Assembly: GCF_000090795.2 (NCBI RefSeq)
Contig: NW_003546257.1
Location: forward strand, 173,809-237,808
Source: Amphimedon queenslandica
Taxonomy: Eukaryota > Porifera > Demospongiae > Haplosclerida > Niphatidae
Direction of reading: 5' to 3'
DNA: 64,000 nt
In this document: one piece after another, positions 54,601 to 64,000 of the stretch
Layout: each line of letters opens with the position of its first letter
Position numbering within the stretch: the first letter of the stretch is position 1
Translations under genes and position numbers: made by a program
Notes under the pieces: generated by a model
Told to the model about the DNA's origin: nothing
Databases searched by the model: none
What the model saw: the letters and a program-made list of their open reading frames with translations, nothing else

Positions 54601-55781
54601 AAGGAATTATATTATTTTCGACCCTCCCGACATAATGCTCTTATTGCATAAGAAGAGAAAGGAATTATAATATTTTAGTTCGACCTTCCCAACCTCCGTG
54701 TGTGTTGTCACACTTTTCGTGTGTGTTTTAGGTACAATAAGTACATTATCTAAACGAGATCTTTGCATTTTAGGTCAGGAAATTTGTTCATGTTTGGTTG
54801 TCCTCATTTCCTTTCTTTAAATTTATGATCTAGCATACACTGTGGTAGAATTGGCTTTAAATCTATTCAGTTCTCTCTAAAGATATTGTTAAGTCTAGCT
54901 ATATAAACATGATAGTCTTTACTTGTGGAACTAACTTGCTAATATGATCATTTGTTTCGCTCCCATTAGTGTTGTGTTGGCTATAGTGAGACTGTCCAGT
55001 GTTGGGTAATGGCTTAACTCTATCAGTTATAGCCGGAGTTATATCATTTAGACGATGGTTACCATGCAACCAATCAGTTATAATATTTTCAGAGTAAATT
55101 ATATCGATTTTATAAGATTAGAGCGGCTTCTGTTGTATCTAACGACAAATCTCAGAGACTTGTCTTTGGCAGGAGATGTAGCCTTTGCATTCCTTTAATC
55201 TTTAATGTGATATTGAGTAAAAAGCTAGGCAGTTACCAAAAAGTTTATACCGTATAGGGCATAATGTTCGTGGGACGCAAATTTCGCTGATTTCGTGGAT
55301 AAAGAAAATTCGCAAAAATAAAATCCGCGAATATCAATTTAATACGGTATCCGCATGGCACACGTGGTAGAATTCGCGAAATTAAAATCCATGAATTGGA
55401 ATTTTAGTAGATTTCGCGAAATTTGCCTCCCGCGAACATTATGTCCTATACGGTAATTCAGGGTTTTATGGGCATAAAAGTAAGGCTGGAACCATTATAA
55501 CAGCCCATAGATAAAGGCTGAATCCTCAGTATTAACTAATAATGTATTATTGTAATCTCAGCTTCAGCAGTCTTTCTATGCACCTGTCATTCTATATCTG
55601 CATCTCTGTTTCTTTTAATTTCCTTTGTAGTAATGAACGTGAAGGTATACCTGTGGAGTTAATACATTCACTAGATGAATGTGTAGAGATACCACAGTTT
55701 GGAGTCATTAGGTCACTCAATGTTCATGTTAGTGGAGCCATTGTTGTATGGGAGTACACCAAACAACACTCTCAATTATGA
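45616..55781 (+). CDS. TARBP1: TARBP1-type tRNA guanosine-2'-O-methyltransferase
   Basis: 1,581 residues (human 1,621). A long HEAT/helical N-terminal part precedes a SpoU (SPOUT) methyltransferase domain with all three motifs: [31 protein letters not shown], and [23 protein letters not shown]1/Trm3 methylates ribose of G18 in tRNA. Exons: 45616-46560, 46635-46704, 46758-46906, 47001-47053, 47106-47206, 47264-47408, 47468-47564, 47618-47704, 47773-48220, 48446-48732, 48882-48996, 49112-49357, 49466-49635, 49799-50064, 50229-50352, 50415-50525, 50576-50728, 50813-50899, 50973-51154, 51235-51313, 51371-51592, 52073-52268, 54178-54302, 54349-54485, 55631-55781. Several introns are 50-60 bp. Two in-frame introns (47207-47263 and 51314-51370) were chosen by similarity. 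Unusually long introns (1.9 and 1.1 kb) split the catalytic domain. Confidence 0.95.
48290..48405 (+). repeat. dispersed ~180-bp repeat, partial unit
   Basis: TTCTGATGC...ATGTTCTTATGTTGTGTATCAAGTTTGAGCTGATTCC in the TARBP1 intron 48221-48445, matching the copies at 2.7 and 13.9 kb. Confidence 0.65.
49915..49998 (+). repeat. coding TGATATTGATTC-type repeat in TARBP1
   Basis: About six imperfect 12-15-bp units encode (T/N)DID repeats ([20 protein letters not shown]) in a surface-type linker. This is a microsatellite kept in frame. Confidence 0.8.
51645..51965 (-). repeat. dispersed ~180-bp repeat, two inverted units
   Basis: In TARBP1 intron 51593-52072. AATCAGCTCAAACTTG occurs at about 51688 and 51873; between them lies a full CCCTGTACTATAGTACAGGG palindrome near 51796-51815. 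Confidence 0.8.
52269..54177 (+). other. 1.9-kb TARBP1 intron, content not recognised
   Basis: The longest intron in the window separates SpoU motif 1 halves (PNLG from GLCRTCE). It lacks the dispersed repeat and microsatellites that fill other introns, and looks more complex and less AT-rich in its first part. Short ORFs occur (52506-52799 and 53724-53912) but none shows family similarity or good exon borders. It may hold a regulatory element or an old insertion; I see no terminal repeats. Confidence 0.4.
54511..54700 (+). repeat. three tandem ~60-70-bp repeats
   Basis: TTATTGCATAAGAAGA...GGAATTATA followed by TTCGAC(T/C)CTCCCGAC occurs at 54511, 54583 and 54641 in the last-but-one TARBP1 intron region. 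Confidence 0.85.
55248..55455. mobile_element. 208-bp MITE with ~40-bp terminal inverted repeats
   Basis: The left end TACCGTATAGGGCATAATGT is mirrored by the right end ACATTATGTCCTATACGGTA, and the pairing continues with few mismatches through CGTGGGACGCAAATTTCGC. The flanks fit a TA target duplication. Internal AATTCGCGAA-type words are also partly palindromic. It has no coding capacity, so it is a non-autonomous DNA transposon copy. It lies in the TARBP1 intron 54486-55630. Confidence 0.85.
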
Positions 55782-56205
55782 GTCATACTTGGACAGAACA
55801 AATATATTTATTTGATTGTAATGTATCTGCTCTTTGAACTTCACTTTGAACTCTCTCATGCCTTGAGTTTGTCTAAAGAGTAAACTTTGTCGTCATCTTC
55901 TAATAATTATTTTTTAATATTAAATTTTTGGTTCATGCCTTGACACGCTTTACTCAAGCATGCATTATGCTAACTAATTAATGTATATGGTATTCTATTT
56001 TTGCAGGAGTATTGCTTTATTATTTACAAGTTGTATAACATTTTTGGATGATTTTATAACGTTAATACAATTTGACTTATTTATATATTTCTGAAAAAAA
56101 TAATTTCAAACAAAAATGACAGTTATACCAACTGATATAATAGTGCATGTATCAAAGAATATTTAAGACAAAATAATATGATATAGAGAGATAATAAAGT
56201 AATGT
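55782..56205. other. convergent 3' region of TARBP1 and CUB genes
   Basis: AT-rich with no gene seen. Confidence 0.5.
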
Positions 56206-57810
56206 TTAATTGTCTTCTGCCATGATTCCAGACTCATCGCCTGATGAGCCATTGGATAATATCTGTCGATAGTTTAGAACGAAACCACGTCCTTCATATA
56301 TCTGATCAGTCTTAAAGATCAATGTAATCTCTTCCAGTCCTTTGCTCTCTGCTGGTATTTTAAACAGTCTGGGTGGTACCTTGCCGCAGAAAGCAGCTAT
56401 ATGCTTCACCTTTTTATCCGAAGTCTTCCCAGTTACTAGCAGATAGTCACCGTACCGACAGTTTCCAGTAGAAATGATATCTATGTTTTGAAATGTGAGA
56501 TAAACATCGTGCTTAGGCATGACTTGTATAGTCCATTGACAGTTCTCATTGGGTCTGTACTTGATTGGATAATGTGGAGATGTTATTGTCCCCCTTGATA
56601 GTGTGTATATGGAGTAAGGCCCACACTCTTGTCCTGCAAACATAAAAAGAGCATGAATACATGTACTGATGTTTATTGATGTCTATGCATGTATGCATGT
56701 AATGTCTAATGGGGGATTGTTGCCAAGCGTTGCTAATTGTGCTCTTGGTTAAAAGGCTACAATGCACTCCCATTCAGCCCTTCTGTTAGCAGATCACGCT
56801 TGTGTACTGCATAGCAATGTAATGATCTGAGATTGTTTTGAGTCAGTAATGCAATTATTATTTATGTAAATGCCTTAGCGCAATCAAGTTTGTTGCCTTC
56901 TTTCTCACCTGCATAGAAAACCGAGTACTTCAAGTGAAAACCTCTCTTTGAGACAATGAAATCTGATCTGAACTGGATAAAGAGATTTGATCCTGTGCTG
57001 TAGAGTGTCTGGAAGGTTTTATGGTATGATTTGCTTCCACCACAGAAGACCCCAAGACTGTGCTTGCTCTCGCTTGTACCATCCCACAGTTGGAGGTAGT
57101 CATAATTACAACTATAAATGTTGTTGCCAGGCTCTACGCTGAAGGACTCTGGCCCAATGACTATCCTTCTCTCTGGATCTGTGGATATCTTCCATATGCA
57201 GTTTGCATTGTTTGGATAATTGTTTGGATAATTGAGACTGAAAATGTCTCCTTTGTGTGTTAGAAAAACTTCACCGCATTGAGGAGTTTCTAAAAACGAT
57301 ATAAGGTTTATCATAATCAAGTTGGAAATTGAAGGGTAGCCCAGGCTATGCATAAAGGGACAGGGGGTAACTCAGTGTGTGGGTGCATAATGCACATGTT
57401 TTGGCTAAATTAGATTGTTTGATCAATGAAGAAAGTCAGTACAACTAATAGTACTTAAATGAGGAGACATGCTATGCTGAAGCTATTGCACAGCATCATG
57501 TAATGGTACCTTGTTCGCAGCAGAGTCCATGATGGCTTGCAGGACATTGACATAGCTTCCTTTCAGCATCATATGTCCCTCCATTCTGACAGACAAAGGG
57601 ACAGGTGAAGTTTTCTGTTGTCAATACAGGTTGTTGGCATTCCTCTGAACTGCAGCATCTCTTTTCTAGGATCCTATATTGTACGCCACAAGTGCAGTTG
57701 CGATATTGACCAACTCCATAATAGCACTTTAATTGGCTCACTGCTGCTGTGGCTAGCATGATTAAAAGCAGGGATACTGCTATCGTTTTGCTGATAGATA
57801 TACTGGACAT
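56206..57810 (-). CDS. secreted EGF-like plus two-CUB protein
   Basis: 369 residues from exons 57510-57810, 56909-57289 and 56206-56633 on the minus strand. A signal peptide (residues 1 to about 25, KTIAVSLLLIMLATAAVS) is followed by a Cys-rich segment and an EGF-like module (CPFVCQNGGTYDAERKLCQC, residues about 66-98). Then come CUB1 (about 103-225; GDIFSLNYPNNYPNNANC, YDYLQLWDG, GVFCGG) and CUB2 (about 228-345; GTITSPHYPIKYRPNENCQW, GDYLLV, AAFCG). Each module is nearly one exon, all borders phase 1, the classic shuffled-domain layout. There is no transmembrane segment and no protease domain, so it is likely an extracellular binding protein. I do not recognise a specific orthologue. Confidence 0.88.
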
Positions 57811-59205
57811 TGTCTTCTCTGCTCAGTTCCCGTTGGTGTTTAGATTCTCCTCTGAGATGCTCTCATTTATAATGTTAAGATAGGGGAGGGGCTCTACGCG
57901 GGTGTGTGTTTTGCGCATGCTCAGAGAAAAGTTTAATTTTGTACGAGGCACATCCTCAAAAAGTAAACAAGGTGTTCCAAAGTCACTGTACACAAGTTTG
58001 TCTGGGAATATAATATTTTTTAAATTAATTAATAATAAAAGCAAGGCACTTGGGTCTTCTATTTTACTAATAATACTGAAAGTCGGTCGATTCCCAATAT
58101 GGCCTATGCATTATATAATCAGCATCCATACAGTTTTCAAACAATTTCCATAGTACGAGCACACACATTGACATTCATTAATGCATCATCACTGCTGTTT
58201 GATTGTGTTGGCAAATAAAACAACTTGAGAAATTGAGATTAGTGCCATATTAATGTGCAACTGATTTTAATCTCAACCATGCAGTGAGAGCCTGCTGCAC
58301 ATCACATATGCATGCATGCAAGCAATATAACATAATTCAATCTACAGCTCCTAATTCAATTCAATAATGCATCATGCCCATGACTTCTTCCTTTTTGCAT
58401 TCTCATACCTTTATAAGCAGTATACAAACCACATAAACAATTAAATAACAATTTGCATGAATATACTGCATGGTGGTAATAATATTACCCTTAATACAGC
58501 AGTACAAAGGTCCCTTATTACTTGAGTGTACAAAGCACATAATTCAAGCTAAGGCTCCAATATTAGGACTGTATGTGCAGCCTGCTCAGTACTGCCTTCA
58601 TTTCTTAACGACATTAAATTTTGATTGCAAACAAAATCACAAGGTCGAACATTTGTTGTAATACAAACAAAACTTGTAGAGTCTGGATCACATTCATAAT
58701 CCTGATGCATGCAATGTACACGTATTTGATTTAGACTCCATAAAAGTACCCCAAACTGTGGATGTATTTTATTTTGCTCTCATGCAATTTGTAATTGAAA
58801 GAAAGAAGCTGTTTGATAATAAATTAAAAAGATACAATAATCTCATTGATGATAATTAATAATAATAATAATAACAATAGTGTTGATGTTCTTTTAATGG
58901 CCTATATCTTATTATGAAAAAAATGAAATGTAAAGATCTAATAAACAGTAATACTAAAATTAATGCAAAAACAACTACCGATAATGATGATATGTTAATA
59001 TAATATAATATACCAGGACTGGATGGAAGAGAGAGAAGAGAGAGAGAGAAACCTGGTGGAACTGAGAAAGGGTGACAGAAAGGGAATGAGAGACAAGAAT
59101 AAATGGTGGACAAAGTTAAAAATGTGATGAGATAATACACTATGTGGGTGTAGAGATACTGGAGGAGCCTGTACAGAGGAAATTAAAAAGATTATGGATT
59201 CACTA
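57811..59205. other. intergenic between CUB gene and WDR26 gene
   Basis: 1.4 kb with no coding exon that I can support. It holds CATGCATGCATGCAA at about 58309-58322, several TTTATT words that could serve as minus-strand poly(A) signals of WDR26, and a GA-rich stretch at 59025-59060. The part next to 57810 should be the CUB-gene promoter. Confidence 0.45.
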
Positions 59206-62200
59206 TTATTTATACAAACCTCCTGTTCTGTCATTGTTGGTCTCAGTCTCTTCCTGTCTTGCCTCAGTAGTAGGTGCACTGTTACTGCCATTACTACTAC
59301 TGCTAGTAACAACAACTTCACCATGCTCTCCTCCTCCTTCTAGTTGTGGGCTACTACCATCACTAGTTCTAGATGCTGCTGGTCCACTCGTTATAACAGA
59401 AACAGTAGAGCTTGTCACTTCTTGAGTTTGAACTGAAGGTTCTCCTCTCCCTGTTTCCACTCTGCTCCCAGCACTCTCTGTAGAAGAGTCCAAGTCAAAT
59501 GAGACCTCAACTGGTTGATCGGTTCCACTCTGATGCCCTTCTTCCTCCTCTTCCTCCACTAGCTGTCTCCCACCTCCACTGCCTTGTATAGGCACTAGGT
59601 CACCAGAAGACAAAAGCCGCCCACTTGAGCTTGATAGTCTCACAGACTCCCTTAGGTTATGCATGGATGATGAAGATCCTGATGATCTTGGAGGAGGCGA
59701 TGGAGGCTGGGCAGGTGAAGGTGACATTATTACAAGTATAGACCCACTCCCTCCTCCTCCTCCTGAAGTAGTTGCAGTTAACGAAGAAGAAGTGGAAGTG
59801 ATGCTGGAGGAAACACTAGACTGAACTGCTTCCATTTGATGTCTTTGCTGCAGAGCCCTATTGCTCCTCTCTCTCACTGCAGATATACCAACTGACAGGA
59901 CAGAGAGAGACACTGCAGCTTCTAACTGATCATTACTATCAATGCTGTCATCATGAGAGGAAGACTCTGGCTCTAACATTTCAAGTGCATGTAAGTCAGA
60001 CTCTGATAGTGGTCTAGAGCTACCTCTCATGTCCATTCCTTCTTCATCTTCATCTTCATCTTCTTCCTCCTCCTCCTCCTCTTCCTCTTCTTCGTAAGAT
60101 TCTTCATCTCTTTCAATACTAGAGACACCATTGACATGGACTGAGCTAGCATTACTCTGCAATAGGAAAGGATAAGATTCTTTTATAATAATAACACACA
60201 CACTCACCTCTTGGTGCAAAATATTTTGCACTTCTCTCTGTTTCTTCATCTCATCTTCAGTTCCCCATAAAATTATCGAACCTATAATACAATACAATAC
60301 AAGTAGATAATAATAGTTCTGGGTGTGGTTTACAGTCATCACTAGCAGATGCTATCATAAATGGATGGACTGGATTCCATGAAATACAATTGACAGTTTT
60401 AGAGTGAGTCTTTAACACAATTACTGGAGCCTCTTTACGTTGATTCCATATATACACATGATGATCTGAGAGAGAGAGAGAGAGAGGAGGAGGAATAAAA
60501 TGTAAGCATACATGTATGTACAGTAGCATAACGATAATGTATGATATGTACATGTACAGCTTTACATACATGTACATGTACCTTCGCTGCCACTAGCAAC
60601 AAAACTATCGTTGATACCGAAACAAGAATGAATGGTATAAAAACCTTGCGTAACACCTTGATACCTTCTCACGAGACACTGGTCATTCAGATCCCACAAA
60701 TGGACACCCTGTAGAAGAAAAATACAATACATATACATGCGTATACTGAATTATGCATGTAATTTTATTATTACATTTTCTGATACATATTGATGTCCTT
60801 ATGCTCTGTAGAAAGTTTGAACTGATTCCGACTTCAATTTTTTGAGTTATGGCCATTTAAAAAAATAGGCCAATTTTTGAAAAAACCCCTGTACTATAGC
60901 CCATGGTTTTTTCTGAAAAATGGCTCCGAAATTACCCCCAATTTTTATTACATTTTCTGATACATATTGATGTACTTATGCTGTGTAGAAAGTTTGAGCC
61001 AATTCCGAGCTCAAATTTTTGAGTTATGGCCATTTGAAAAAATTGGCCAAAATTGGAAAAGTACCCTGTACTATAGCCCATGGTTTTTTCCAAAAAATGG
61101 CTCCAAAATCATCCCCAATTTTTATTACATTTTTTGATACACATTAATGTACTTATGCTGTGTAGAAAGTTTGAGTCAATTCCGAGCTCAAATTTTTGAG
61201 TTATGGCCATTAAAAAAAATTGGCCAAAATCTGAAAAATACCCTGTACTATAATATAGCCCATGGTTTTTTCCAAAAAATGGCTCCAAAATCATCCCCCA
61301 TTTTTATTACATTTTTTGATACATATTAATGTACTTATGCTGTGTAGAAAGTTTAAGCTGTTTCTGACAAATAATTTCCGAGTTATAGACTCTTAAAAAT
61401 GCCAATACAATACAATACAATACAATACAATACAATACAATACAATACAATACAATACAATACAATACAATACAATAGCCAATACACATACTGTACATGT
61501 ACAGTATATGGTACTAATGGACTGTACATGTACTGGACACTAACTTGGCTGGCAACATTGAGCAGTGCATATCTGGCATCTTTTGATAATGACAGTGACA
61601 TTATTGGATGATCCTCCTTAATCCTATTAATAATAAAAATAATAGTAATAGAAAAATTTAAAAAATAATCAACAAATACATATAAATATACATGTACATA
61701 TAAACATACATGTACATGTACATGTGGCACAAAGCTTACAGTGTGCTGTGTGTCTTGTCTTCAAAGTTGTACTGCCTCACTCTCATGTGTGAATCGGCTC
61801 CATAGACAGTCTCGTTGTACGGGTGAGTCGCAATAGCATGTAGGCGAACACCCTCCCAAGAAGAAGTGATGGAACCATCCTCTGCCGACTGAATATGATG
61901 TACATGTACATGTATAAAAAAGAAAGGAAGAAAAGAGAGAGAGAGATGCGATTCTTTAAACTTTGAAGTTAAAAATAACAGAGAGAAGGTGGTAAAGTGC
62001 TACAACTCACACATTCATAAAATTGTCCCCTCAGCCCGCCCACATAAAACTTTCTTCCCGAATGATGCCAGGCGCAACAAGTGAGACTGTCCTCAGTTGA
62101 ATTAGACACTCGGCACTTCTCCGTCCAATTACTAGTATCATACACAATCACTTCAGTGCAGTCCTCGGCTCCACAGCACAATAAGAGGGAGTCGTCGGGA

Positions 62201-62739
62201 CTCCATTGAAGGACAGTGACACCTGATGGCTGAGCTTTAATCGAGTGAGACTTTTTTGGACGCTCTGAAGGCTAAGAAAGAAAAAGAGAAAAGGGTTTTA
62301 ACAATCCTCAATACCCTTGCCAATTAGAATTAAATGTACATATACATGTACATGTACATGTATGTTTAAACTAAACCCTCTCTGATTAAAATTACACAAA
62401 ATGTACATGTACATTTGGTACCTCAATGGCCCATATGAAAATCTGTCCATCTTTACAGCCAGAGGCAAGTCGTGTCCCGTCATGTGAGAACTGTAAGAAC
62501 CATATTTCATCTGAGTGTTCTTTTAACGTGTGGACTGCCTCAGAGGGAAAATGAGTCCTATACATGTACATATAGTGGAGTAGGAAATAGTTATTAATTT
62601 TAGCTCCAACTCTCAGAAAAGGATATTTACTATAGCCAAGTCAGACACAAAGTATATATGTTGTATATAAAATTTAAAAACTGCCAAATTAATGACAAGT
62701 GTACATGTACATCTACTACTAATGCTTCAAAGAGGGAGA

Positions 62740-62780
<41 letters not shown>

Positions 62781-62797
62781 AGGGAGAGAGAGAGAAG

Positions 62798-62836
<39 letters not shown>

Positions 62837-63018
62837 AGGGAGACCTTGAGCAGATGTGGTCAGTCAGTAGTGAATAAGTTGATAAGTCGTTGTCTTCATA
62901 ATGGAACGGGCACTGCTGGACTTGTAACTGTAGCGATTGTCTTAATAAATATGACAACCGCCTTGATGGTAGCATTACAGCAGCAGGGAGGAAATCTAAA
63001 AAGAAGAGAGTAGAAAAT

Positions 63019-63054
<36 letters not shown>

Positions 63055-63819
63055 TAAGGTATGTACAATATGTACTGTAAAACATGAGATACAAATACTG
63101 CATTGTTAACATATGCACGATACATGATAGAGTAATTGAGATGAATAATAATGGTACAAGTATTATATTCCATTTAGAGTCAATGCAAGTCATGTACATG
63201 TAACTGTACATGTACATTTCTTTTAAGCATGTGCACTACACATGTACATGTACATGCTTATGTACAGTGTACAGTGTAACCTTGTAATTGATCCATTAGT
63301 CTCTCTCTTGCTCCTCCTTTCACTCCTGGCCAGTTAGCAACACGAAGCAATTCTTCCTTACTGTGACACATAACATACCTAGAGAAAAGGGAGGGAAAGA
63401 AAGAAAGAGAGAGAGAGAGAGAGAGAGATCATTATCACAATTAATGCCATCATAATTAATTTCTCACTGAGAAAGATTTTGTATTTTTTTCTCCGGATGA
63501 TAGAGAGGTAAGTTAGTGAGGTCGTGGCGCAGGCACTGCAGTGCTAATAATCTCTCACCAGATTCCAATAATTCTAAATACTCTTCTTCTTTTATGAGGA
63601 GCTTCATTTTCTAAAATAATGCGTGTACATGTACATGTAAAGAGAAGGGACATAAAGATTAAAATGACAAAAAGAAAAGAGTCAACAGACATAGAAAGAG
63701 ATGACAAAAAGATGTACACATGTAAAGTATAGGAAGACACAATAAAAGATAGTCGCACTCACTTGAATGTTTCTATCATTATTTAGAAGTGGTGCTAGTT
63801 GATCTAAGGTGGACATGGC
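59206..63819 (-). CDS. WDR26: WDR26/Gid7-type CTLH E3 subunit, 5' end outside window
   Basis: Twelve minus-strand exons: 63763-63819, 63468-63610, 63281-63378, 62845-62995, 62422-62557, 62011-62271, 61740-61888, 61545-61623, 60582-60708, 60334-60465, 60208-60281, 59206-60156. The order matches WDR26: the CTLH region ([40 protein letters not shown]), [19 protein letters not shown], then WD40 repeats ([76 protein letters not shown]). WDR26 is a scaffold or substrate receptor of the CTLH/GID ubiquitin ligase. Vertebrate WDR26 ends soon after the last WD strand; here about 340 more residues follow, with an acidic Glu/Asp run and long Ser-rich stretches. The LisH domain should lie beyond the right edge. 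Confidence 0.92.
60765..61390 (+). repeat. tandem array of 177-bp repeat, four units
   Basis: TGATACATATT landmarks lie at 60781, 60958, 61135 and 61317 (177, 177 and 182 bp). Units carry AAGTTTGAG, GTTATGGCCATT, CCCTGTACTATAGCCCATGG and AAAAATGGCTCC, matching the BIRC6-intron array. It fills the WDR26 intron 60709-61544 together with a pentamer array. Confidence 0.92.
61403..61479. repeat. (ATACA)n pentanucleotide array
   Basis: About 15 uninterrupted ATACA units directly next to the 177-bp array, in a WDR26 intron. A shorter copy lies at 60286-60301. Confidence 0.92.
62732..62836. repeat. (GA)n microsatellite
   Basis: About 100 bp of GA with AAGGAGG interruptions, ending directly at the WDR26 donor site at 62844. 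Shorter GA runs occur at 63025-63052 and 63400-63428. Confidence 0.9.
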
Positions 63820-64000
63820 CTGGGATTAGAATGAAAACAAGAACAAACATTAAACAAATTTCACATTACAAGAGTAGATCATGTCCACAAACCATATACA
63901 CCTCCATCACTCCTCCATACTTAATATTACATTCTCATTACGTGCACATGCACCCTTCAAATTATTATCCTTAAATTTCTATTCTTTATATTCATAATTA

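Noticed and set aside
54550-54700. tRNA or tRNA-derived SINE
   Set aside because: TTCGAC boxes are present, but I find no A-box, no cloverleaf pairing and no A-rich tail.
61383-61730. Repeating Cys/Ile/Val/Leu/Tyr frame on the minus strand and its plus-strand partner
   Set aside because: Both are read-outs of the (ATACA)n pentamer array.
62658-62877. Arg/Glu-rich frames
   Set aside because: They come from the (GA)n run at the WDR26 donor site.

Overview
The window is nuclear DNA of an intron-rich but compact early-branching animal. A demosponge of the Amphimedon type is my best guess. This rests on complete metazoan families (three-unit EML, BIRC6, TRIM-NHL, TARBP1, WDR26, cornichon), many introns of only 41-80 bases, AT-rich introns full of ACATGT runs, and intergenic gaps of 92-225 bp. 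I found no bacterial operon, CRISPR array, tRNA, rRNA or retrovirus-like element. All gene models were made by hand: splice sites were chosen so that GT-AG (twice GC-AG) boundaries, reading phase and family similarity agree. The full models for BIRC6 (35 exons), TARBP1 (25), WDR26 (12 exons seen), the TPR gene (7) and the small genes keep phase throughout.

Left part (1-29.5 kb, all on +). First comes the 3' end of an HMGL-like/EF-hand protein. Next is a 28-exon EML5/EML6-type microtubule protein whose first third is missing from the expected place. Then comes a complete BIRC6/BRUCE giant (about 4,650 residues) with its N-terminal BIR and C-terminal E2 domain.

Middle part (30-46 kb). Genes are small and strictly alternate in strand: a GPSM-like TPR protein without GoLoco motifs (+), an intronless TRIM-NHL protein (-), a Nop6-like RRM protein that plain ORF calling misses (+), the ciliary protein FAM161 (-), CNIH4 (+), a dephospho-CoA kinase family protein, DCAKD (-), a second cornichon, CNIH1-like (+), and glia maturation factor (-). 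Head-to-head pairs share promoters of 92-225 bp. One carries an RFX-type X-box next to FAM161, and three carry a CACGTG palindrome.

Right part (45.6-64 kb). A complete 25-exon TARBP1 tRNA ribose methyltransferase (+) is followed by a secreted EGF/CUB protein (-) and a WDR26/Gid7-type CTLH ubiquitin-ligase subunit (-) that runs off the right edge and has a long acidic, Ser-rich tail.

The introns and spacers carry a dispersed repeat family in at least ten places and both orientations. Its unit is about 177 bp, it is tandem in four or more copies at three loci, and it carries a 20-bp palindrome or a half-decayed form of it. There are also a 208-bp MITE, local duplications and many microsatellites.
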